A stretch of DNA of 9,434 nucleotides from an uncultured Ruminococcus sp. (GTDB taxonomy: Bacteria; Bacillota; Clostridia; Oscillospirales; CAG-272). This document shows, in pieces, positions 1 to 5,877 of the stretch. Each line of letters begins with the position of its first letter. Positions within the stretch are counted from its first letter, which is position 1. The stretch spans positions 1 through 9,434 of the forward strand of contig CACYEW010000147.1 of the NCBI GenBank assembly GCA_902773455.1. The letters run 5' to 3'. The translations under genes and the position numbers were made by a program. The notes beneath the pieces are model-generated. The model worked only from the letters and a program-made list of their open reading frames with translations, had not been told where the DNA came from and searched no databases.

Positions 1-319
1 ATTCTTTTAATACTTTTTTATAAAATCAGCATTCAGCATGAATGGCGACGTCTTCGGAAAATCCGTGAAAGGCTTTACGGCTGCGCCCGCTGTCAATTCA
101 GCTGACGTATATACTATACCCGAAGTCTCCGCGTTTTTTACTGCGGATTGCATTTCTTGAACGATGACGTTTTATTGACGTATACCGTATATGCGACGGC
201 AGGATCGCCTGTGCCGCGTCGTGTTACACGTCGTACAAAACCGGCAATACGTTCGTTCACGCTTTCATTATTTAAATTGAAAAATAATAAAATATTAACA
301 AATAGTAATATAATGTTAA
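1..319. other. Gene-poor end of window with two short coding-like frames
   Basis: No recognised gene. On the minus strand two overlapping frames are open: 138-260 from a GTG (40 residues, around RIAGFVRRVTRRGTGDPAV) and 7-153 from an ATG (48 residues, around GIVYTSAELTAGAAVKPF, ending TAA). Their codon use resembles the window's genes, but neither has a good Shine-Dalgarno and I recognise neither product. They could be an eroded gene broken by a frameshift, or chance. In B. subtilis yabR and spoIIE lie downstream of divIC; neither is seen here. Several short palindromes (for example around 174-222) occur, with no clear role. Confidence 0.35.
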
Positions 320-320
320 T
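280..320 (-). terminator. Weak AT-rich intrinsic terminator candidate after divIC
   Basis: Reading the minus strand from the last bases of the divIC stop, ATTAACA (314-320) pairs with TGTTAAT (294-300) across a 13-base AT-rich loop. It is followed by a T-rich stretch (ATTTTATTATTTTT). Position and T-tract suit a terminator for the whole run, but the 7-bp stem has only one G-C pair and would be weak, so this is tentative. Confidence 0.4.
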
Positions 321-598
321 TATTTGATAAGATCATTATAATAAATGATCTCATCCGGCATACGGTATCCGAGTTCATCTCTGGCGATTTTTTTGATGTA
401 TTCTTCATCAAAATCGCAGTTTGCCTCGTCGACGAGCTTTTCAAGCTGAATTTTTTCTTTTTCGACCTGAGCTTTGAGAGCGTCTCGTTTCGTAACGAGA
501 GAGTTATACTGTATAACTCTCATAATTGCGAATACGAGCAATGCGACGGAAACTACGGTTATTGCAACTTTTACTATGATACTTTTCTCAGATTTCAT
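320..598 (-). CDS. divIC: Septum formation initiator family protein DivIC (FtsB-like)
   Basis: A bitopic divisome protein of 92 residues. DivIC forms a complex with FtsL and DivIB that controls septal peptidoglycan synthesis. A short cytoplasmic basic N-terminus (MKSEKS) is followed by one membrane helix (about 7-28) and a coiled coil rich in K/E/L (about 33-60: LVTKRDALKAQVEKEK and onwards). The conserved C-terminal segment EEYIKKIARDELGYRMPDEI spans 65-84. The length matches the family (about 90-125). Its start overlaps the yabQ stop by one base. Being last after two sporulation genes, it may need a promoter from upstream housekeeping genes for vegetative expression. The family is firm; DivIC rather than another FtsB-like name rests on gene order. 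Confidence 0.93.
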   Translation of the reverse strand: MKSEKSIIVKVAITVVSVALLVFAIMRVIQYNSLVTKRDALKAQVEKEKIQLEKLVDEANCDFDEEYIKKIARDELGYRMPDEIIYYNDLIK

Positions 599-1077
599 TA
601 TTTCCTCTTATTTCTTATATTTTCCGAAATGCGTTTACGTACGTATTTTTTGATCTTCAAACCCGTGATCGCTGCTTTTGCCGGTTCGAGCAAAGATACG
701 ATCTTATGAAACGAATACACCGCCGCCGCATAAAGAAAACGCGAAAGTTTGTTTTCAATATGACTGATCAGCTTTCCCGCGGTCACAAGATATAAAACGA
801 AGCCCAGAACCGCAAACAAAAGTATAAAATATCTCACCGAGCCGTTATTGGCTCCGTATATGAATATTACCGCGATAACTGTATAAATCAGTGAGAAAAG
901 GACGTCAAGTATAAATCTGAAAACGGAATATACAGAGCTTTTCTTTTTTGAGTTTGCCGATATACATAACAGTACAGCCGCGGTAAATCTGAATATCTCA
1001 AATATAAATCCCGTAATTATTCCTATGCAAAGAGAATATAAAACGAGAATTCCCTGCTCCGCCGGAGATAAAAACAT
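598..1077 (-). CDS. yabQ: Spore cortex biosynthesis protein YabQ
   Basis: A membrane protein of 159 residues from the preferred start. Hydrophobic segments lie at about 10-37, 56-75 and 82-100, followed by a basic C-terminus (KIKKYVRKRI..KRK). Family features include the early EIFRF (27-31; usually a D/E-x-FR pattern), FRFILDVLFSLIY (53-65) and GSVRYFILLFAVLGFVLY (79-96). In B. subtilis YabQ is made under sigma-E, sits in the outer forespore membrane and is needed for the cortex. An in-frame TTG at 1092 would add five residues, but it has no good Shine-Dalgarno and would overlap yabP. The ATG at 1077, with GGTTGA upstream, gives a family-like N-terminus. The stop and the divIC start share a base (TAATG). 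Confidence 0.9.
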   Translation of the reverse strand: MFLSPAEQGILVLYSLCIGIITGFIFEIFRFTAAVLLCISANSKKKSSVYSVFRFILDVLFSLIYTVIAVIFIYGANNGSVRYFILLFAVLGFVLYLVTAGKLISHIENKLSRFLYAAAVYSFHKIVSLLEPAKAAITGLKIKKYVRKRISENIRNKRK

Positions 1078-1084
1078 TACCGTA

Positions 1085-1345
1085 TCAACCAAACAGCTTT
1101 TTGAAAATGCTTTGTTTGTCCTTTTTTCCGCCCGGATAAAACGCCGCGGAAACCGTTCCGGTTACTTTTACCGTGCCGTTATCTTTATCGTATCCGTCGA
1201 TTATAAAATCGTTCCCGGTCACGGCAAGATAACCGAGCGAAGTGGAAAATACGGCTTCCGTTTCGCTGAAGCTGATTATTCCGTCGACGCCGGTAACGGT
1301 AATGCATTTACGTGAATTTATTGATATATCGCTCGTTTCGTTCAT
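1085..1345 (-). CDS. yabP: Sporulation protein YabP
   Basis: A small beta-rich YabP-family protein of 86 residues, with the family pattern R-x-x-IxVTGVDGIxSF (about 12-26), then T-x-LGYLAVTGNDFII (about 35-48), then GTVKVTGTVSAAFY (about 56-69). The tail GGKKDKQSIFKKLFG is basic. YabP is a mother-cell sporulation protein whose biochemical role is unknown. The start is placed at the ATG at 1345, because GGAGG (1354-1358) sits 8 bases before it; the in-frame GTG at 1354 falls inside that Shine-Dalgarno and is not used. The gene follows a sigma-E-like promoter, and its stop lies 7 bases before the preferred yabQ start. No membrane segment is seen. Confidence 0.9.
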   Translation of the reverse strand: MNETSDISINSRKCITVTGVDGIISFSETEAVFSTSLGYLAVTGNDFIIDGYDKDNGTVKVTGTVSAAFYPGGKKDKQSIFKKLFG

Positions 1346-1367
1346 TTTCAGCACCTCCGTACTGTTA

Positions 1368-1397
1368 ATATTATGAGAAACGGGCGTTGAATATTAC
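1368..1397 (-). promoter_or_regulatory. Sigma-E-type sporulation promoter of yabPQ
   Basis: On the minus strand GTAATATT (1390-1397) is followed after exactly 14 bases by CATAATAT (1368-1375). This matches the sigma-E consensus of B. subtilis (-35 like KMATATT, -10 like CATANNNT, spacing about 13-15). The expected start point is near 1361, giving a short leader of about 16 bases with the GGAGG of yabP right at its front. It fits the known mother-cell expression of yabP/yabQ in B. subtilis. Consensus recalled, site seen directly. Confidence 0.75.
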
Positions 1398-1639
1398 TCG
1401 ATTATTTCATACATCGTCGAAGCGTCGGCTTTTGAGGAATGCTCGTTTACCGCTTTTACGATGAATTTCAGTTTTCTTTCGCCTCCGTAGGCTATTTCCA
1501 CTTCGTCGCCTTCCTTAACGTCGTACGAAGCTTTTACGCGTCTTCCGTTTACGAATACGTGTTCGTCGTCGCAAGCTTCGTTTGCAACGGTCCTGCGCTT
1601 GATTATACGCGATACTTTAAGAAATTTATCTATTCTCAT
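1394..1639 (-). CDS. rqcP: RqcP (YabO), S4-domain ribosome quality control protein
   Basis: A small S4-domain RNA-binding protein of 81 residues. RqcP works with RqcH on stalled 50S subunits, stabilising tRNA during C-terminal alanine tailing of the nascent chain so it can be degraded. The S4 fold spans about residues 1-52: MRIDKFLKVSRIIKRRT with conserved R2, D4 and R16, then VFVNGRRVKASYDVKEGDEVEI (split at about 28-49). The last 30 residues, a short basic then acidic tail, are less conserved. The start lies inside the 3' end of mazG (14-base overlap) behind an AGAGGA Shine-Dalgarno. The position between mazG and yabP matches B. subtilis yabO. A sigma-E-like promoter for the next gene overlaps the last bases of this one. 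Confidence 0.95.
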   Translation of the reverse strand: MRIDKFLKVSRIIKRRTVANEACDDEHVFVNGRRVKASYDVKEGDEVEIAYGGERKLKFIVKAVNEHSSKADASTMYEIIE

Positions 1640-2309
1640 TTATTTTCCTCTCGTTTTCTTTATAAAGCGCTTCTTCGGCGTTGAATTTTTCTTTATCGGC
1701 GGAAGCGCACAGCGCGAAAAGCAATCTTCCGAAAGCTTCCGGATCTTTGTCCGAAGCGTATTCGTTCAGCAGATCATTCAGTGTTTCGGGTTCGCAATTC
1801 TGCGGTTTACCGTTTTTACGGAGTTTTTTTGCCAGTTTTTCGGCTCTGTAAAGCGACGGCAAGGCTTTGCTGACGCTTTCAAGCTCGTCATAAAGCGACG
1901 ATTGACCTTTCGTCTGCATCTTTATCGCGTTCCAGTTGTCGAGCACCTGATCGGAATCAGAAACGCCCGTATATCTCGGATCTGCGGAAAAAACGTGCGG
2001 ATGACGTATAAGCAGTTTATTGCAAAGATCCGTTATGACGTCTTCTATATCGAATCCGTTTTCGCTCTCGCAGATATCGGAATGGAACACGACCTGAAGC
2101 AGTACGTCGCCGAGTTCTTCGCGAAGTATGACGGGATCGTTCTTGTCGATGCCTTCGATCACTTCATAAGTTTCTTCTATAAAATCGTTCCTTATGGATT
2201 TGTGAGTCTGTTCTCTGTCCCACGGGCAGCCTTCGGGAGATCGGAGCAATTTCATCAGTTTTCTCAAATCGTTGAAATCGTATTTATCTTTTCTTTCAAA
2301 TTCTATCAT
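1626..2309 (-). CDS. mazG: MazG-family nucleoside triphosphate pyrophosphohydrolase (second domain degenerate)
   Basis: MazG proteins hydrolyse (d)NTPs to NMP and PPi, removing unusual nucleotides. The N-terminal MazG domain (about 15-110) is complete: CPWDREQTHKSI (28-39), the metal-binding EExxE as EETYE (45-49), and EELGDVLLQVVFH (64-76), followed by RHPHVF (102-107). At 227 residues it is shorter than two-domain E. coli MazG (263). The region after residue 145 (ALPSLYRAEKLAKK) looks like a second MazG domain but has lost its metal ligands: the EExxE position reads NDLLNE (178-183) and the usual ELGDLLF reads AFGRLLF (192-198). It also lacks the N-terminal methylase-like domain of B. subtilis YabN. 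An AAGGAA Shine-Dalgarno sits 7 bases before the ATG. The gene overlaps both neighbours by 14 bases, indicating coupling. Confidence 0.94.
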   Translation of the reverse strand: MIEFERKDKYDFNDLRKLMKLLRSPEGCPWDREQTHKSIRNDFIEETYEVIEGIDKNDPVILREELGDVLLQVVFHSDICESENGFDIEDVITDLCNKLLIRHPHVFSADPRYTGVSDSDQVLDNWNAIKMQTKGQSSLYDELESVSKALPSLYRAEKLAKKLRKNGKPQNCEPETLNDLLNEYASDKDPEAFGRLLFALCASADKEKFNAEEALYKENERKINENR

Positions 2310-3870
2310 GATGTAATTCCTTCTTTTTTATTTTTCCTATTATATTATCTATTGTTTTTTTGTCAATAAATCCCGTAAGATACAAAGCCGCGAAATATAC
2401 CGCCGCGGCGACCGGAACGGAAACCGCGCAGGATAAAGCGTTATTGAATTCAATGTGAAGCAATTCGTATACGTAATACGCCGTAACGCCGCATAAAGCG
2501 CATGAAAGTGAAAGCTTTACTATCGGTTTTAATCCGAGAAACGAATTCTTTTCGCACAAAAATATCAAATTCAAAAGCACCGCAGTCATATAGCACAGAC
2601 AAGTGCCTGTCGGTATCGCTATACGTCCGATGACGGTTATGAGTAAAGACGTTGAAACGAATTTTACCGCTGATCCGGCAAGCATTGAAATGATGGTAAA
2701 ATGCGCTTTGCCTTTTGCTGAAAGCACCGTATCGGTCGCGGCAAGCATCGCGCAAAATGCGGAAGCCGGCGCTAATACGGTAAGCATCGGCGAGGCAAGC
2801 AGCGCCGAGTTCACCGGAAATATAAGAGATAATATCGGCGCAGCCAAGACAGACATCCCGACAGCGCACGGGAGTGAAAGAGCGAGGACGTTTTTGTAAA
2901 GCATTCCCGTAACGTTTTTAACTCTTTCTTTTTCGTCTTTTGAATACAGCGCCGAAATGACGGGCAGGACCGCGCTTGTTACGGGATAAACGAATATCAT
3001 CGGTAAATTCATCATGGGAACGGCCAAAGTCGTATAATTACCGAATATTTCCGTAGATTGAAGCTCCGTATACCCGATCTTCATAAGACGCGAGGGCGCC
3101 GCAAAAACGTCGGTCAGTCCCGTGAGATTCATTACCGAGGAAGATACGGTAACGGGCAGCGCGGTTTTCAGCAGTTCTTTGATCACGTTTTTTCGATACG
3201 CGGCGCTTAGATAAGTCTTTTTCGTTTTTGTTCTTTTATAGAATATTTTGATAATAACACATATCGCGGCTGATAAAGCCGATCCGCACGTCACGCCCGT
3301 GATCGTATACGCAGCCGTTATATTCGGCTGAAGATTTGACGACGCTGACGCAAATATAAGACCGAAGCATATCTTACCCGCGGCTTCGGCGACCTGGGAT
3401 ACGGCGGTCGGCCACATTATGCCCTTTCCCTGATAATATCCACGAACAGACGACGAGATACATCCGAAAAAAACGGAAGGAGCGACGGCGGCAATACACA
3501 GCTTTGAACCCGTCACGGACGAAGCGACGGCAAGCGGCGCGCTGAAAATCATCATAAGAGCGGAACACAAAAGCCCGAACGATGAAAAAATGATCGCCGC
3601 GTATCTGAAGATCGCTTTGCATTTTACGTGATCCGAGTTTGCCGAAGCTTTGGCAACGCTTATCGAAACGGATACCGGCAAGCCTGCCGTTGAAATAATA
3701 TAGAACCACGCGTATATATTGTAAGCGACGTTGAAATAACCCATTCCCGTATCGCCTATCATATACTGCAAAGGTATTTTGAATACAAGACCGAGTATCT
3801 TAACGGCGGCGCCCGCGGCAAGCAGTACGAACGCGCCGGATATGATTCTGTTTTTTGCGTTTCTGTTCAT
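2296..3870 (-). CDS. SpoVB/YabM-like MOP-superfamily lipid-linked precursor flippase
   Basis: A polytopic membrane protein of 524 residues, hydrophobic along nearly its whole length with roughly 12-14 membrane segments, in the MurJ/SpoVB/polysaccharide-export branch of the MOP superfamily. Family hallmarks are visible: the N-terminus KILGLVFKIPLQYMIGDTG (about 24-42), STAGLPVSVS (60-69), APSVFFGCISSSVRGYYQGKG (about 130-150) and PTAVSQVAEAAGK (154-166). These proteins move undecaprenyl-linked wall or polysaccharide precursors across the membrane; SpoVB itself acts in spore cortex formation. In B. subtilis the homologue at this position, next to mazG/yabN, is yabM, so this is best called the positional YabM counterpart. 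The substrate cannot be told from sequence. The ATG at 3870 has GGGGTGAT 5 bases upstream, partly inside a hairpin. The 3' end overlaps mazG by 14 bases. Confidence 0.92.
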   Translation of the reverse strand: MNRNAKNRIISGAFVLLAAGAAVKILGLVFKIPLQYMIGDTGMGYFNVAYNIYAWFYIISTAGLPVSVSISVAKASANSDHVKCKAIFRYAAIIFSSFGLLCSALMMIFSAPLAVASSVTGSKLCIAAVAPSVFFGCISSSVRGYYQGKGIMWPTAVSQVAEAAGKICFGLIFASASSNLQPNITAAYTITGVTCGSALSAAICVIIKIFYKRTKTKKTYLSAAYRKNVIKELLKTALPVTVSSSVMNLTGLTDVFAAPSRLMKIGYTELQSTEIFGNYTTLAVPMMNLPMIFVYPVTSAVLPVISALYSKDEKERVKNVTGMLYKNVLALSLPCAVGMSVLAAPILSLIFPVNSALLASPMLTVLAPASAFCAMLAATDTVLSAKGKAHFTIISMLAGSAVKFVSTSLLITVIGRIAIPTGTCLCYMTAVLLNLIFLCEKNSFLGLKPIVKLSLSCALCGVTAYYVYELLHIEFNNALSCAVSVPVAAAVYFAALYLTGFIDKKTIDNIIGKIKKKELHHDRI

Positions 3871-3878
3871 ACGATCAC

Positions 3879-3898
3879 CCCGAATAAATATATTCGGG
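3879..3898 (-). promoter_or_regulatory. Perfect hairpin overlapping the ribosome binding site of the flippase gene
   Basis: The arms CCCGAATA and TATTCGGG pair perfectly (8 bp) around a 4-base loop, in the 63-base spacer between hemZ and the SpoVB-like gene. The downstream gene's Shine-Dalgarno GGGGTGAT (3874-3881) shares three G residues with the 3' arm. No T-run follows on the minus strand, so this is not a standard terminator. It may modulate initiation or mRNA processing; that role is inference. Confidence 0.5.
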
Positions 3899-3933
3899 AC
3901 GACCGCACGTTAGAATATCGGTCAGATACTGCT

Positions 3934-5412
3934 TTACAGACCGTAAAACCGATCTGTTGCGCTTAAAAGCTTTTTGTACTCCTCTTCTCTGTCCGCTCTG
4001 AGATATTCGAACGGATATTTGGGATTGAAAACACGTTCGATGCGTTTTCCTTTATCCGCGGTGAGCTTTGTTACCGCTCCGGCGCCTGCCGCGAATATAG
4101 TATGAACTTCTTCCATCATAAGGATATTGTAGATACCCTCTGTCCCTTTTTTGCAGAAGCCCACGTTTTCGAGATTTGCGGCGGAATTTTTCTGCCGGTA
4201 CATATAATAAGGAATGTATCCCGCGCTCTTTGTTATGATCTGCGTGTAATCAACGCATTTTGATACGTCGGCGTAATCGTTCGAGTATGCCGATACGTCG
4301 TTATTCGACGTGAATTCAGAGCTTTTTTTCGCGGCAAGAGTATGTGCCGTTATATTGTCGGGCGAAAGCTCGATTATTTTTTCTATCGTTTTCGAATAAA
4401 TATCGAAGTTATCTCCCGGCAGACCGATTATGAGGTCGGTATTGATATGACGTATTCCGGAATTGACGGCGAGCTCGTACGCCCTGAAAAAATCGTCCGT
4501 GGAGTGCATTCTCGAAACGTTTTTAAGCACCTCGTCGCAAAGCGACTGCGGATTGACAGAGATCCTCGTAACGTTATGATCGCGGCAGCTTTTCAGCTTT
4601 GCTTCCGTTATCGTATCGGCTCTTCCCGCTTCGACCGTGTATTCGGCTAAAGACGCCGTGTCGAATACGGAATCGATATAAGATAAAAGATCTTCAAAAA
4701 GAGGTTCGTCCGGCGTTGTCGGCGTGCCTCCGCCTATATAAACGGTCGTAAGCTTCATACCGAGAGATTTAATGAGGCCTGATATGAAGAACAGCTCCTT
4801 TTTCAGCGCTTCAAGATAATCCGGTATCATCGAAAGCAGTTTTTTCGTGGCGTAACTTATGAAAGAACAGTAAGCGCAGCGCGTGGGACAGAACGGAATG
4901 GAAATGTAAAGCGAACAGTCGTTATCGGTATATTTCTTTATTATTTTCGATTCGTAACGCGCGATATCGGTCGCAAGTATCGCTTTTCTCGGGAAAAGCA
5001 GATATTCGGAACGTAAAGACTTTACCGTCTGTTCTTTTGTCATACCCGCCGCGATCTTTTCGAAAGCAAGCTTTGTCGGTCTTACTCCGGTAAGTATGCC
5101 CCACGGCGGAGTGTATCCGCAGAATTCGGAAGCGGCGCGGAAAAAAGCTTTGCTTGCTGCCGTGCTTTTCGTGTTCTGACGCGGTTCGCTTTCGGAAAAA
5201 TCCTCCGAATGGTATTTGATCACGGTCCTGTTCCCCACAGTTACGGAAGCTTCGGCGTACGCCGTGTTATCGTCTGACGATACCTTGACTATTACGACTG
5301 GCGTATCCGCCGTAATTTTTTCCGACTTTGAGAATTTCGCGCGGGGAAAAAACAGCATACAAAGCGTTTGCAGATAGTAAGCGTTGATATCGCCTTCTGT
5401 TATAAGCTTCAT
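3934..5412 (-). CDS. hemZ: HemZ-type radical SAM protein (annotated coproporphyrinogen dehydrogenase)
   Basis: A HemN/HemW-superfamily radical SAM protein of 492 residues. An N-terminal domain (about 1-165) with the family segment WGILTGVRPTKL (104-115) precedes the radical SAM core. The 4Fe-4S motif is CPTRCAYC (C175, C179, C182), followed by YIGGGTPTT (225-233, SAM-binding GGGT). The C-terminal half has the HemZ signature PYYMYRQKN (401-409), then NLENVGFCKKGTEG and MMEE..TIFAAGAGA (432-446). The family is named for oxygen-independent coproporphyrinogen III oxidation, but that role is weakly supported and many Clostridia carrying it lack a heme pathway; no other heme gene is visible here. 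The start is supported by an AAGGTGA Shine-Dalgarno and the 4-base overlap with dtd. The family call is strong, the reaction uncertain. Confidence 0.93.
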   Translation of the reverse strand: MKLITEGDINAYYLQTLCMLFFPRAKFSKSEKITADTPVVIVKVSSDDNTAYAEASVTVGNRTVIKYHSEDFSESEPRQNTKSTAASKAFFRAASEFCGYTPPWGILTGVRPTKLAFEKIAAGMTKEQTVKSLRSEYLLFPRKAILATDIARYESKIIKKYTDNDCSLYISIPFCPTRCAYCSFISYATKKLLSMIPDYLEALKKELFFISGLIKSLGMKLTTVYIGGGTPTTPDEPLFEDLLSYIDSVFDTASLAEYTVEAGRADTITEAKLKSCRDHNVTRISVNPQSLCDEVLKNVSRMHSTDDFFRAYELAVNSGIRHINTDLIIGLPGDNFDIYSKTIEKIIELSPDNITAHTLAAKKSSEFTSNNDVSAYSNDYADVSKCVDYTQIITKSAGYIPYYMYRQKNSAANLENVGFCKKGTEGIYNILMMEEVHTIFAAGAGAVTKLTADKGKRIERVFNPKYPFEYLRADREEEYKKLLSATDRFYGL

Positions 5413-5873
5413 TTTTTCACCTTTTTCATTATTTCGTCGGTATCGAGTATGACCGTGAACGGCCCGTCGTTTTCCAAAGTAACGTCCATATGCGCTCCGA
5501 ATACTCCGGTCTCGATATGCGGCACGAAAGTCGACAATTCGGCTTTGAATTTATCAAACAGCTCCGTAGCTTTTTCGGGTTTTGCCGCCGAAAGAAAATC
5601 CGGTCTGTTCCCGTGAGAGCAGTTTGCGGCGAGCGTGAACTGAGAAACGAGCAGTATTTCTCCCCCGACGTCCGTAACGGATCTGTTTATTTTCCCGTTT
5701 TCATCTTCAAAAATGCGAAGTTTTGCGATTTTGGACGCTAAAAAACGCATTTCGTCTTCGGTGTCGTTTTCCATTACGCACAAAAGGATAAGATAACCTT
5801 TTCCGCAGCTTCCGACTGTATTCCCGTCGACCGCGACGCAGGCGTGTGATACTCTTTGAATTACAGCTCTCAT
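5409..5873 (-). CDS. dtd: D-aminoacyl-tRNA deacylase
   Basis: Hydrolyses D-aminoacyl-tRNA (and Gly-tRNA(Ala)) in the cytoplasm, a proofreading step that keeps D-amino acids out of proteins. At 154 residues it is close to the usual family length of about 145-150. The N-terminus MRAVIQRVSHACV is typical. The two active-site signatures are present as SQFTL (77-81) and NDGPFT (135-140), the latter carrying the Gly-Pro pair (137-138) that selects chirality. Phe in NDGPFT replaces the more usual Val. The SQFTL motif is followed by HGNRPDF, as expected for the family. A strong AAGGAG Shine-Dalgarno lies inside the end of relA, and the stop overlaps the hemZ start by 4 bases (ATGA), which indicates translational coupling. 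relA-dtd adjacency is common in Firmicutes. Confidence 0.97.
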   Translation of the reverse strand: MRAVIQRVSHACVAVDGNTVGSCGKGYLILLCVMENDTEDEMRFLASKIAKLRIFEDENGKINRSVTDVGGEILLVSQFTLAANCSHGNRPDFLSAAKPEKATELFDKFKAELSTFVPHIETGVFGAHMDVTLENDGPFTVILDTDEIMKKVKK

Positions 5874-5877
5874 ATTT

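Noticed and set aside
174..222. Short palindromes (around GTATACCGTATA, GGCAGG/CCTG and CGTGTTACACG) as an operator or repeat array
   Set aside because: Each is short, they share no common unit, and the spacing is irregular. They do not support a CRISPR array or a defined operator.
1078..1092. TTG at 1092 as the yabQ start
   Set aside because: It has no good Shine-Dalgarno, and the extra five residues are not family-like. The ATG at 1077 is preferred, though TTG is not excluded.
1346..1354. GTG at 1354 as the yabP start
   Set aside because: The GTG is part of the GGAGGTG Shine-Dalgarno serving the ATG at 1345, which also gives the family-like N-terminus.
1599..2369. Long plus-strand open frame of 256 codons opposite mazG
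   Set aside because: It lies entirely antisense to mazG and its flanks, has no recognisable domain and a Phe/Arg-rich shadow composition. mazG has clear family motifs and a Shine-Dalgarno.
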